From positions 1 to 64,000 of the forward strand of contig NZ_VNJI01000004.1 in NCBI RefSeq assembly GCF_007786445.1: DNA of 64,000 bases, in the 5' to 3' direction. Shown here in pieces: positions 9,504 through 18,078 of the stretch. The translations under genes were made by a program, and so were the position numbers. Position 1 is the stretch's first letter, and each line of letters starts with the position of its first letter. A model generated the notes under the pieces. That model worked only from the letters and a program-made list of their open reading frames with translations. It was not told the origin of the DNA and ran no database searches. The stretch is from Paenibacillus cremeus. GTDB taxonomy: Bacteria; Bacillota; Bacilli; Paenibacillales; NBRC-103111.

Positions 9504-9592
9504 TAGGCTGCCTCCATCATTAAGCTATAAGTTTACGACACTCTAAGTTTACCACATCCTAGTATACTAGGTCAGCGAAATGCATGCATTAC

Positions 9593-9645
9593 AAAAAGCC
9601 CCCGCATGTTCAACCATCCATCGGTTGTCCAAGCGAAGGCTTTTG
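9593..9645 (-). terminator. Terminator of the kduD-like gene
   Basis: On the minus strand AAAAGCC...GGCTTTTT encloses an inner GGACAACC/GGTTGAAC stem, with T's after the outer arm, just past the stop at 9664. Confidence 0.6.
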
Positions 9646-9663
9646 TTCGTTAGAGAAAGTCTG

Positions 9664-10425
9664 TCAACGCCCCAGCCATCCGCCGTCGACCGCTAGAACA
9701 TGGCCGTTGACATAGTTGGAAGCCTCCGATGCCAAATAGACTACCGTGCCCTTAAAATCATCGGGAATCCCCCATCGTCCGGAAGGAATCCGTTCGAGAA
9801 TTTGTCTACTGCGGGAAGGATCGTTGATAAGAGCGGTGTTCATCTCTGTGGAGATGTAGCCTGGAGCAATAGCATTCACATTGACGTTATGCCGGGCCCA
9901 TTCATTGGATAACGCTTTGGTCAGCTGCGCTACTCCGCCTTTAGAAGCCGCATAGGCTGGAACCGTAAAGCCTCCTTGGAACGAAAGCAGCGACGCCACA
10001 TTGATGATCTTGCCCTTTTGCCGCGGTACCATATACCTTCCGGCTTGCTGGCTGAGCAGCCATACCGCTTTCAAATTCACATTCAGCACATCATCCCAGT
10101 CTTCCTCCGAAAAATCCACTGAAGGTGAACGCCGCTGGATGCCGGCATTATTAACCAGGATATCCAGCCCTCCGAATCGCTCCACGACGGTTGGTACCGC
10201 CGCCTTCATTTGGTCCGGATTCTCCAGATCACAGGGAATGATCTCGCACTTTCTTCCCAGCCGTTCAATCTCTTCTTTCACCTCGAGTTGATTCACCTGG
10301 CGCTGCAGCAGCGCAATATCGGCTCCCGCCTCCGCCAGAGCGAAGGCCATGGCCCGGCCGATTCCTCGAGTAGCGCCAGTAATAGCCGCGGTTTTACCGG
10401 ATAAATCAAACATGGACAAGGTCAT
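9664..10425 (-). CDS. kduD: 2-deoxy-D-gluconate 3-dehydrogenase / KduD-like SDR
   Basis: A 253-residue SDR closely resembling KduD, which interconverts 3-deoxy-hexulosonates in uronate (pectin) breakdown. It shows TGATRGIG near residues 16-23, NNAGIQRR, the KduD-like DFSEEDWDDVLNVNLK, YAASKGG with catalytic Tyr/Lys, and the C-terminal YVNGHVLAVDGGWLGR. The ATG at 10425 has AAAGGAG nine bases upstream, which also gives the usual family length. The frame extends 15 codons more without a binding site. No kduI or pectate lyase is adjacent, so the exact sugar is inferred. The neighbouring upstream fragment may be the remains of an operon partner. Confidence 0.82.
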   Translation of the reverse strand: MTLSMFDLSGKTAAITGATRGIGRAMAFALAEAGADIALLQRQVNQLEVKEEIERLGRKCEIIPCDLENPDQMKAAVPTVVERFGGLDILVNNAGIQRRSPSVDFSEEDWDDVLNVNLKAVWLLSQQAGRYMVPRQKGKIINVASLLSFQGGFTVPAYAASKGGVAQLTKALSNEWARHNVNVNAIAPGYISTEMNTALINDPSRSRQILERIPSGRWGIPDDFKGTVVYLASEASNYVNGHVLAVDGGWLGR

Positions 10426-10500
10426 AAGGTGGGTCTCCTTTATCAGATAAGGATAGCTTGATAATCCCATTGTACAACACTTGCGGCCGATTGCTAATGT

Positions 10501-10618
10501 TAATCAAACTGCTTGGAATACAGGTGTGCATAGGTTCCTTCAAATGCAAGTATGGTCAACGCTTCCATGGACTCCTTGATGATACTTTCACTATCCGAAT
10601 TCACACAAGCCTTGATTC
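10501..10618 (-). pseudogene. Possible gene tail upstream of kduD
   Basis: A minus-strand reading frame encodes KESMEALTILAFEGTYAHLY and ends at TAA at 10501-10503, with a stop just before it and no start or binding site. It reads like the C-terminal end of a real protein, possibly a sugar oxidoreductase, but I do not recognise it. The rest of 10426-10758 holds nothing else that I can support. Confidence 0.25.
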
Positions 10619-10758
10619 ATAAAATAAAAAGGAATTAGTTCTCCCATTCCCATCCTTACTAAAAATAAAAAAAGCACTTTAATTGCACAGGCAGGATTGA
10701 CTGGAATCGCTCTCATATACTAAAATTTCAACATTTGAATACGGGGAGCGATACCATT

Positions 10759-12144
10759 GTGAGTACAGAAGAATCCGTATTGCCATTATGGAAAAAGCTT
10801 AGTCTGATCGCGGTCACCTGGCCGATTTTTATCGATATCGTGCTGCGCATGCTGCTTGGCACAGCCGACGTCTTTATGCTCAGCCGCATCTCGGACCAAG
10901 TGACGGGAGCCGTCGGGCTCGCCAACGAGATTATCGCCTTTTGCATTATGATGTTTGGCTTTGTCGGCCTCGGCACCAGTGTCGTCGTCACCCAATATCT
11001 GGGTGCGGGGCGGGCGCAGGAAGCGAGCCGCATCTCCGCTTTGGCGGTCACGATCAATGGCATGTTAGGGCTTGTCATGAGCCTTATCTTGTATGTCTTC
11101 GGCGAACCGATTATGCGCCTGTTGAATCTTCCTTCGGAGCAGGTCGTCATTGCCACGAAGTATTTGAGTTTGATCGGCGCCTTCATCTGGGTTGAAGCGC
11201 TGTCCAACGCCATCTCGTCCGTTATCCGCTCAAACGGGTACACCCGGGATGTTATGTATGTTACGCTCGGTGTCAACCTCATTCATGTCGTCGGCAATTT
11301 CCTGCTGATCTTTGGCCATTTGGGATTTCCCGAGCTAGGCGTAACGGGTGCTGCGATCTCCACCATCGTCAGCCGGCTGCTGGGACTGGCGGTGCTGTTC
11401 GTATTCCTGAACCGGCGCATTTCAGTTCCGATTCAATGGAGGGACTACGTTTCTCTCGACGGCCAGTCAGTCAAGCAAATCCTTAACATCGGGCTTCCGT
11501 CTGCGGGAGAGCACCTCTCCTGGCAGTCCCATCACATGATGATCGTAAGCTTCATCAACCTGCTCGGGCAGGCTGCATTAAGCACCCACATCTATGTCAT
11601 GAACATCTCCAATTACTTCATGGCGCTTGGCGTGGCGATCGGTGCCGGGACGGAAATCATCATCGGCCATATGGTCGGCGCCGGGGAGCATAAGATTGCT
11701 TACCGAAAGCTGCTGAAGAGCCTCCGCTTCTGCTTTCTGTTGACCTTCGGGGTTGTCGGGATCGCTTCGCTCTTCCGCAAAGATTTGCTCGGACTGTTCA
11801 CGTCCAATCCGGAGATCATCGGCATCGGCTCCTCCATCCTGCTGCTCTCCATCATCCTCGAGCCGGGCCGCACGTTCAATCTGGTCGTCATCAACTCACT
11901 GCGAGCTGCGGGAGATGCCAAATTCCCTGTGCTTATGGGTGTCTGGTCGATGTGGGGCGTTGCCGTGCCGTTAGCCTATTGGTTAGGCATTCGGATGGAC
12001 ATGGGGCTGCTTGGCGTATGGATCGCGTTTACGGCCGACGAATGGATTCGGGGGCTGTTGATGCTGTTTCGATGGAAGAGCCGTGCATGGGAGCGCAAAT
12101 CGCTGGTGAAGCCGCACGCAGCTACGGCGGTCGACGCAAGCTGA
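10759..12144 (+). CDS. MATE-family efflux transporter
   Basis: A 461-residue protein with about 12 transmembrane segments in two similar halves, as in MATE (NorM/DinF-like) antiporters. FIDIVLRMLLGTADVFMLSR in the first segment and GLPSAGEHLSWQ at the start of the second half are typical family positions. It should export cations or drugs using sodium or proton gradients. The GTG at 10759 has GGGGAG ten bases upstream. The gene is followed by its own terminator. A second MATE gene lies at 18079. Confidence 0.85.
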   Translation: MSTEESVLPLWKKLSLIAVTWPIFIDIVLRMLLGTADVFMLSRISDQVTGAVGLANEIIAFCIMMFGFVGLGTSVVVTQYLGAGRAQEASRISALAVTINGMLGLVMSLILYVFGEPIMRLLNLPSEQVVIATKYLSLIGAFIWVEALSNAISSVIRSNGYTRDVMYVTLGVNLIHVVGNFLLIFGHLGFPELGVTGAAISTIVSRLLGLAVLFVFLNRRISVPIQWRDYVSLDGQSVKQILNIGLPSAGEHLSWQSHHMMIVSFINLLGQAALSTHIYVMNISNYFMALGVAIGAGTEIIIGHMVGAGEHKIAYRKLLKSLRFCFLLTFGVVGIASLFRKDLLGLFTSNPEIIGIGSSILLLSIILEPGRTFNLVVINSLRAAGDAKFPVLMGVWSMWGVAVPLAYWLGIRMDMGLLGVWIAFTADEWIRGLLMLFRWKSRAWERKSLVKPHAATAVDAS

Positions 12145-12183
12145 ACGCGTGCTCTGATCCCTGATGCTTTAGATCCACCTACT

Positions 12184-12238
12184 AGCGGCAGTCTAGGCTT
12201 GATAATAAAATCTGGCCGGCTGCGGCTTGTCTTTATTT
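12184..12238 (+). terminator. Terminator of the MATE gene
   Basis: AGCGGCAG pairs with CTGCGGCT (one mismatch) across an AT-rich loop and is followed by TGTCTTTATTT. It resembles the hairpin after the MFS gene at 7409. Confidence 0.6.
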
Positions 12239-12377
12239 CGCTATCGTACCCAGCATCTAGAACTGAAAGTTGTCATCTCCGTTGGTATTGCAAAAAAAGT
12301 CCCTCCAAAAAAAGGAATTCACGCCTTCTACGCATAAATCCTTAATATGGTAAATCACGAACAGATTAGGAGACCAT

Positions 12378-14614
12378 ATGCCAACGACATTACAGTTATC
12401 ACAGCAAAAACTGTTCTCCCATGCTTTTCATCATGCTCCTATTGGTATGGCCATATTATCAACGGAAGGCGAGTGGCTGGAGGTCAATTCCGCTCTATGC
12501 CAGATGATCGGGTATTCGGAATCCGATTTGCTTCACATGACCTTTCGAGATATAACGCATCCCGATGATTTAGCCACGTCAATTGAGCTCGGAAACCAAA
12601 TTGTAGACGGTAAGCTGGATTGCAGCCAAATGGAGAAACGCTATATTCACAAAGACGGTTTTGTGGTATGGATTTTAATATACCTTTCGATCCTGAGGGA
12701 CGAACGCAGGCAGCCCTTGGGTTTGATCGCTCAAATCAAAGACATTACGGAGAGCAAGCTAGCTGAACAGGATCTGAAAGCGAAAACCACGCAGCTCGAG
12801 TCTTTTATCCAACATAATGCGGATGCCATCTGGATGATTAATGAAACGGATATCATATTAGAAGTGAACCCGGCGTTTGAAACCTTATTCGGCTGGTCCG
12901 CTGCTGAAATTAAAGGCAAAACCTTGCCCATGATCCCTGATTTCCTTCAAGCTTCCATGGAGCAAGTCCATCGTCGGATTAAGGCTGGAGAAACGGTTGT
13001 AGGCCTTGAAACCATCCGCCAGCGCAAAGAAGGTCAGTTATTGGATGTGGAGGCCACGCTTTCCCCCCTCCGTGACCATAACGGAGACATCATCGGGATC
13101 ACAGGCATTTGCCGTGACGTTACCGCCAGGAAACGCGCGGAGCAGGAGCTTAAGGCGAAAACGACGCAATTGGAGTCTTTTATCGAAAATAATGCAGATG
13201 CCATTTGGATGATCAATCAGGAGGATCGCATTCTAGCGGTGAATCCGGCGTTTGAAAAGCTGTTTGGCTGGTCCGCGGATGAAATTCACGATCAACGATT
13301 GCCTCTGATTCCGGATTTCCTCCAAGAGGCCATGGAGCAAGTCCATCGTCGCATTAAGGCAGGAGAAACGGTCGTCGGCTTAGAAACCATTCGTCAGCGT
13401 AAAGACGGCCAGCTATTGGATGTAGAGGCAACGCTCTCCCCCCTTCGTGATCACAGTGGAACCATCATCGGGATCACAGTGGAACCATCATCGGGATCAC
13501 AGGCATTTGCCGTGATGTTACAGCCAGGAAGCATGCGGAGGAGGAGCTTAAAGCCAGAACCACACAATTGGAGTCTTTTATCGAGAACCATGGGGATAGC
13601 ATTCTCATCTTCAACAATGACTGTCTGGTTCAGAGAGTTAACGAAGCCTTTGTAAACGTGTTTGGCTGGTCTAAGGAAGAGATCCAGGGTATGAACCTGT
13701 ACAGCCTCCCCTTCATTCCTGCTGAGTATTTTAATGAAATGACTACCAGTTATGAGATGATGAGAAAAGGACAGTCGGTCAATGGTTCCGAAGTGATCCG
13801 CCAGCGCAAAAATGGAGAACGGATGAACATGATCTTAACCGCTTCTCCTATTTATGATGGTAGAGGAAATCCAAACGGCTGGTCGGCTATCTTTAAGGAT
13901 ATTACCGAGTGGAAGCTGGCCCAAGAGCATATGAAAAATTCCGAGAAGCTGTCGGTAGCCGGACAATTGGCCGCCGGAATCGCCCATGAGATCCGAAACC
14001 CCATTACGTCCATTAAGGGCTTTGTTCAATTGATGAAAGCCGGACTTGGAGACAGACAACAATACTTCGACATCATGATCTCCGAGATCGAACGGATTGA
14101 GTTGATTCTGAGCGAGCTGTTAATCCTTGCCAAACCGCAAACGATTAAGTATGAGCGAAAAGATATTCGTGTGTTATTAAGTCAAGTGATGACGCTACTG
14201 GACTCCCAGGCCATCCTTAACAATGTGCAATTTATTACTCAATTTATGCCTGGGGCCACCCACCTTTACTGCGATGAAAATCAACTGAAGCAAGTGTTTA
14301 TTAATTTTATCAAAAATTCCATTGAGTCCATGACGGCAGGCGGCAAGCTAACGGTTCAAGTAGACAGTGGACATGTTCAAGAGATGAGGATTCGGATCAT
14401 AGACGAGGGCTGCGGGATTCCGAAGGAGGTTATGGCCAAAATCGGACAGCCTTTTTATACCACGAAAGCCAATGGAACCGGTTTAGGCTTTATGGTGAGT
14501 AAAAAAATCATCGAGAATCACTCGGGTAACATCAAAATTGAAAGTGAAGTCAACAAAGGAACGTTGATTGAAATGACACTGCCGATTTCTTTTAACCCTG
14601 CCCTAGAAAGCTAG
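12378..14614 (+). pseudogene. Multi-PAS sensor histidine kinase interrupted by a 23-bp duplication
   Basis: The first frame starts at 12378 (AGGAGA six bases upstream) and encodes PAS domains at about residues 5-130, 140-260 and 265-360. It then runs out of frame. The remaining frame carries a fourth PAS, the phospho-acceptor box AAGIAHEIRNPITSIKGF, and an HATPase with DEGCGIP and GTGLGF. A 23-bp tandem duplication (13450-13472 and 13473-13495) breaks the frame, and removing one copy joins both parts into one protein of about 737 residues. The product would be a KinA/KinE-like cytoplasmic kinase without membrane segments, probably sensing redox, energy or small ligands. PAS2 and PAS3 are nearly identical at DNA level. 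No response regulator is adjacent. It could be a pseudogene or a reversible off state. Confidence 0.85.
13450..13495 (+). repeat. 23-bp perfect tandem duplication in the histidine kinase
   Basis: Two adjoining identical 23-bp copies (ATCACAGTGG...ATCGGG) are followed by a third partial ATCACAG. The equivalent place in PAS2 (about 13070-13120) has a single copy. Since 23 is not a multiple of three, the duplication shifts the frame. Confidence 0.95.
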
Positions 14615-14659
14615 ACAAAAAACGAAAGGCACCCTCTGAGGTGCCATTCGTTTTTTGTG
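14615..14659 (+). terminator. Strong terminator of the histidine kinase gene
   Basis: AAAAAACGAAAGGCACC pairs with GGTGCCATTCGTTTTTT around a short loop. It has T's on both strands and lies directly after the stop codon. From 14660 to 14929 I see only AT-rich sequence. Confidence 0.9.
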
Positions 14660-14929
14660 CTTTACCTGAAAAGAGAAATTAACCATATTGCAGGCGATAC
14701 TCATTCAACATTTCATTCCATTAAGGACACCATTTTAATTACGAAATTATCCGGGAAATAGGTATTCATCTTTTTCATTGTTTTTTGCACTAAATATTAG
14801 GATGTCCCAAAAATAGAAAGATATACATTAGAAAAATAAAATTTTTATTCTCCAGACTTGCCCGTCATACAGCCAGATGTCTTTACCTAATCTCCAATGC
14901 ACCAATCCACTTATAATCACCTTGTCTGC

Positions 14930-14958
14930 TTGGTTCACTTGAAAAATGCTGTTATACT
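14930..14958 (+). promoter_or_regulatory. Candidate sigma-A promoter for the M24 peptidase
   Basis: TTGGTT (14930-14935), a 17-bp spacer and TATACT (14953-14958) lie about 45 bases before the chosen ATG, in an otherwise gene-free AT-rich stretch. Confidence 0.5.
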
Positions 14959-15002
14959 TTTTTAAGCACCTTGCCAATGACGAAAGGACGGAATTTAAAG
15001 CT

Positions 15003-16094
15003 ATGAAAACTCGTATTGAACAACTGACTAATTATATGGATCAACGGGCGATCGATGCCGTACTCATTACAATGCCGAAGCATGTGTATTATTTGACCGA
15101 TTATGCGAGCGACCCACATGAGCGCTTTCTCGGTCTGCTGATGGTGCGCGGGGCCGAGCCTCAGCTCATCGTACCGGCTCTAGACTTTGAAGCGGCTCAA
15201 GCCGCATCGTCCGTGAAATCGATCCATACCCATACGGACACCGAAAACCCATACGAAGTTCTCAGCAAGCTGATGCCGACTGGCATACGGACGCTGGGGC
15301 TGGAGAAGGAGTATATGACGGTTAGCCGGTTCGAAGCCATTAGCCAAGCCGTAGGTGCAGCCGTTTATACAGAGATCGACGAGCCGCTGCGCGAGATGCG
15401 GGTCATTAAGACGCCCGACGAAGTGGTGCGTATGAAGCATGCGGTGCGGATCATCGAGGATGTGCTGCGGGCCGGCATCGCGCAGGTGAAGCCGGGTGTC
15501 ACAGAGATTGAGCTGGTAGCGGAGCTGGAGTATCAGATGAAGAAGCTCGGTGCGAGCGGGCCTTCCTTTTCGACCATGGTGCTGGCTGGTGAGAAATCCG
15601 CGCTTCCGCACGGCGTTCCGGGCTCGCGAGCTATTCGCGAAGGAGAGCTGCTTTTGTTCGACCTCGGGGTCTATGCAGACGGATATGCATCGGATATTAC
15701 TCGCACATTCGCGGTTGGCGATATTTCGGTGGAGCAAGCGAAGATCTATCAGACGGTGCTGCAGGCGAACCAGCTGGCGATTGAAGCGACCAGCCCTAAC
15801 GCTACGCTGGCCAGCCTAGACCAGGCGGCCCGGGAGCACATTACAGCTGCCGGCTACGGGCCGTACTTCATGCACCGGCTGGGACACGGCCTTGGCATGG
15901 ATGTGCACGAATATCCGTCTGTGCATAGCCAGAACCAGGACCTGCTGCGCAGCGGCATGGTCTTCACGATTGAGCCGGGCATTTATGTCCCAAGCGTTGG
16001 CGGCGTCCGGATCGAGGACGATGTGCTCGTCACGGACCACGGCGTTGAGGTGCTTACGTCGTTCCCGAAGGAGCTTACCGTCATTGGGTTCTAA
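15003..16094 (+). CDS. M24 metallopeptidase, Xaa-Pro dipeptidase/aminopeptidase-like
   Basis: A 363-residue pita-bread peptidase that removes residues next to proline using two metal ions. The N-terminal creatinase-type domain covers about 1-125. The metal ligands are visible in LLFDLGVYADGYASDITR (two Asp), GHGLGMDVHEYP (His), IEPGIYV (Glu) and RIEDDVLV (Glu). Length and order match the YqhT/PepQ group. Earlier in-frame codons exist back to 14946, but the ATG at 15003 gives the family N-terminus, although its binding site is weak and distant (AAAGGA 16 bases upstream). A strong terminator follows, so it is monocistronic. Confidence 0.88.
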   Translation: MKTRIEQLTNYMDQRAIDAVLITMPKHVYYLTDYASDPHERFLGLLMVRGAEPQLIVPALDFEAAQAASSVKSIHTHTDTENPYEVLSKLMPTGIRTLGLEKEYMTVSRFEAISQAVGAAVYTEIDEPLREMRVIKTPDEVVRMKHAVRIIEDVLRAGIAQVKPGVTEIELVAELEYQMKKLGASGPSFSTMVLAGEKSALPHGVPGSRAIREGELLLFDLGVYADGYASDITRTFAVGDISVEQAKIYQTVLQANQLAIEATSPNATLASLDQAAREHITAAGYGPYFMHRLGHGLGMDVHEYPSVHSQNQDLLRSGMVFTIEPGIYVPSVGGVRIEDDVLVTDHGVEVLTSFPKELTVIGF

Positions 16095-16097
16095 GAA

Positions 16098-16140
16098 AAA
16101 CCTGAGACTAGGTGGACTGTAACCACCTAGTCTCAGGTTT
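16098..16140 (+). terminator. Perfect 18-bp terminator hairpin
   Basis: AAACCTGAGACTAGGTGG and its exact complement flank a 7-base loop immediately after the M24 peptidase stop. Array 2 begins about 45 bases later. Confidence 0.9.
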
Positions 16141-16175
16141 AAATGTAGGGATGGTCGTGCAGCCCCGAGCGCCTC

Positions 16176-16826
16176 GTGCAAAGCAGAGCGGAATTCCCGC
16201 TTTGCACGGGACGCTCAGGCACGAGGACGGGCTCCTAAGCGGATTTTCCGCTTTGCACGAGGCGTACAGGACCGAGGACGGGCTCCTAAGCGGATTTTCC
16301 GCTTTGCACGGGACGCTCAGGCACGAGGACGGACTCCTAGGCGGATTTCCCCGCTTTGCACGGTGCGCCCAGGCACGAGGGCGAGCTCTTAAGCGGATTT
16401 TCCGCTTTGCACGGGACGCCCAGGCACGTGGGCGAGCTCTTAAGCGGATTTTCCGCTTTGCACGGGACGCTCAGGCACGAGGACGGGCTCCTAAGCGGAT
16501 TTTCCGCTTTGCACGAGCGTACAAGACCGAGGGCGAGCTCCTAAGCGGATTTTCCGCTTTGCACGGGACGCCCTCGCACGAGGGCGAGCTCCTAAGCGGA
16601 TTTTCCGCTTTGCACGGGACGCCCTCGCACGAGGGCGAGCTCCTAAGCTTCCGCTTTGCACGGGACGCCCAGGCACGAGGGCGGACTCCTAAGCGGATTT
16701 CCCGCTTTGCACGGGACGCTCAGGCACGAGGACGGACTCCTAGGCGGATTTTCCGCTTTGCACGGGACGCCCAGGCACGAGGGCGAGCTCCTGAGCGGAT
16801 TTTCCGCTTTGCACGGGACGCCCTGA
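16176..16826. repeat. 51-bp tandem repeat array 2 (about 13 units)
   Basis: About thirteen units of about 51 bp share CTCCTAAGCGGATTTTCCGC followed by TTTGCACGGGACG. Each contains the palindrome AGCGGA-TTT-TCCGCT. One unit (near 16645) has lost six bases and one or two others one base. The half outside the core (GGGACGCYCAGGCACGAGGRCG) is specific to this array and nearly uniform within it. At the left edge GTGCAAAGC (16177-16185) is an inverted copy of the GCTTTGCAC end. Long open frames appear because 51 is 17 codons, but none has a binding site and I do not call a gene. Confidence 0.92.
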
Positions 16827-16903
16827 AGGCTGGCTTCTGACCTTGAATTACAAGTCTTACTGAGCTTGGCTCAAAACTTATAAAGTCTAGCGTTAGAACA
16901 AAA

Positions 16904-16940
16904 AGACAAGGCCAGCAATTGTTGGCCTTGGTCTCTTTTT
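16904..16940. terminator. Bidirectional terminator between array 2 and the secreted protein gene
   Basis: AGACAAGGCCA pairs with TGGCCTTGGTCT (one bulge) around a loop, with T runs on both strands. It would end minus-strand transcription of the 17026-18012 gene. Confidence 0.8.
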
Positions 16941-17025
16941 ACAATTGCATTTCATCGTCGAATCTGTCCAAAACCTGTCGGTGAAGAATCTCATCCGCTT
17001 CTGCTTATAAATTCGTCTTATCCTC

Positions 17026-18012
17026 TCATTGATTCGGCAAAATCCACAGATCGCCATTCCAGCTGTGAATCCGGTACCAACGCTGTCCGTCAGGAGCGTC
17101 CCACTGCTTGAATGCCTTCACCTTTTGCGGAGTGAGCGTCCCGAAGAAGGGGTAGAATGTGGTCGGAACCAGATGAACCAGCGTTTCTTTGCTTAACTCA
17201 ATCGTTTCGTCAATCTCCTTGGCCTGAGGCGGCTGGGCGTAAGCGGGGTTAATCCAGAAAGTACTGCCATCTTCGGCACGGACATGGTATTGGTTGTTGA
17301 CGGTCTTCTCCAAGGCGAATACGGTTTGCGGTGGAATAAAATGAGCTTCAGAAGGTCTCTGCAAGCGCTGCGCCGTATCATAGTCCTCCATCCGCAGCGT
17401 TTCCGTCGGCAGGGTCATTTCACGGTTCAAAATTTCCATATCAAGTAGAATATTGTTAGGTCTAACCAGCCACTGATCTCCTAGCCAGGACGTTTCGATC
17501 CGGTAAGCGACATCGCCGCTAGGCGTAACAAAAAATGCGTTACAGTGAACGGTCTGCGGAGAGAGCACGACGTCCGTTAACGCATCCTTCACCGGCTCGG
17601 AATACAAAGCGGCGGACCAGATCAGCGCGATATTCGTATCGGCTGCCTTCAGCATTCCAATACGATCGTAATTCAGGTGGATCCACATGTCTCCGAGCCA
17701 TGTCGTTTTAATCTTAATCCACCGCTTGCCTGCATCATCGCTCTGAGGTGCTATATACCAGTCCTTTTCCGCTTCTACGGTCTCCACCGTCTGAGGGGAA
17801 ATCGAAGCCCACGGATCGACGGATTCATCCGGCTCCGGATATAGCGGTGTATTTTCGAATAAAGTGATGAGGGGTGGAAGGGCCGGCGGCTCGAACTTGT
17901 GATAAAATGCGGACGACGGAGCGGCTGTTGCGGTCAAGCAGGCAGTAAGGCTGATGAGCAAGCAAAGAAACACACCAGCGGCCACGTGCAAGCTGCGGTA
18001 ACCGATTTTCAT
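17026..18012 (-). CDS. Secreted protein with four SH3-like repeats
   Basis: A 328-residue protein with a clear signal peptide (hydrophobic core GVFLCLLISLTACLTATA). The mature part contains four related segments ending in an aromatic-rich strand: IKTTWLGDMWIH (about 97-108), IETSWLGDQWLV (about 173-184), DGSTFWINP (about 250-258) and IHSWNGDLWILP (about 315-326). Each is preceded by a P-Q-T-V or similar turn. This resembles bacterial SH3-like modules that bind cell wall. No catalytic domain is visible. Binding site AAGGAGG precedes the ATG. It lies 66 bases downstream of the MATE gene on the same strand and may be co-transcribed. The function is unknown, and wall binding is inference. Confidence 0.75.
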   Translation of the reverse strand: MKIGYRSLHVAAGVFLCLLISLTACLTATAAPSSAFYHKFEPPALPPLITLFENTPLYPEPDESVDPWASISPQTVETVEAEKDWYIAPQSDDAGKRWIKIKTTWLGDMWIHLNYDRIGMLKAADTNIALIWSAALYSEPVKDALTDVVLSPQTVHCNAFFVTPSGDVAYRIETSWLGDQWLVRPNNILLDMEILNREMTLPTETLRMEDYDTAQRLQRPSEAHFIPPQTVFALEKTVNNQYHVRAEDGSTFWINPAYAQPPQAKEIDETIELSKETLVHLVPTTFYPFFGTLTPQKVKAFKQWDAPDGQRWYRIHSWNGDLWILPNQ

Positions 18013-18078
18013 GCGGAGAAGCCTCCTTCTGGAAAAATAGGTTCACCCATTTGACGCATCGACCGCTGGGAAAGTTTC

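Noticed and set aside
16112-16840. 242-residue open frame over array 2
   Set aside because: It is made of 17-residue repeats created by the 51-bp period. The frame is broken and resumed by unit indels, with no binding site.
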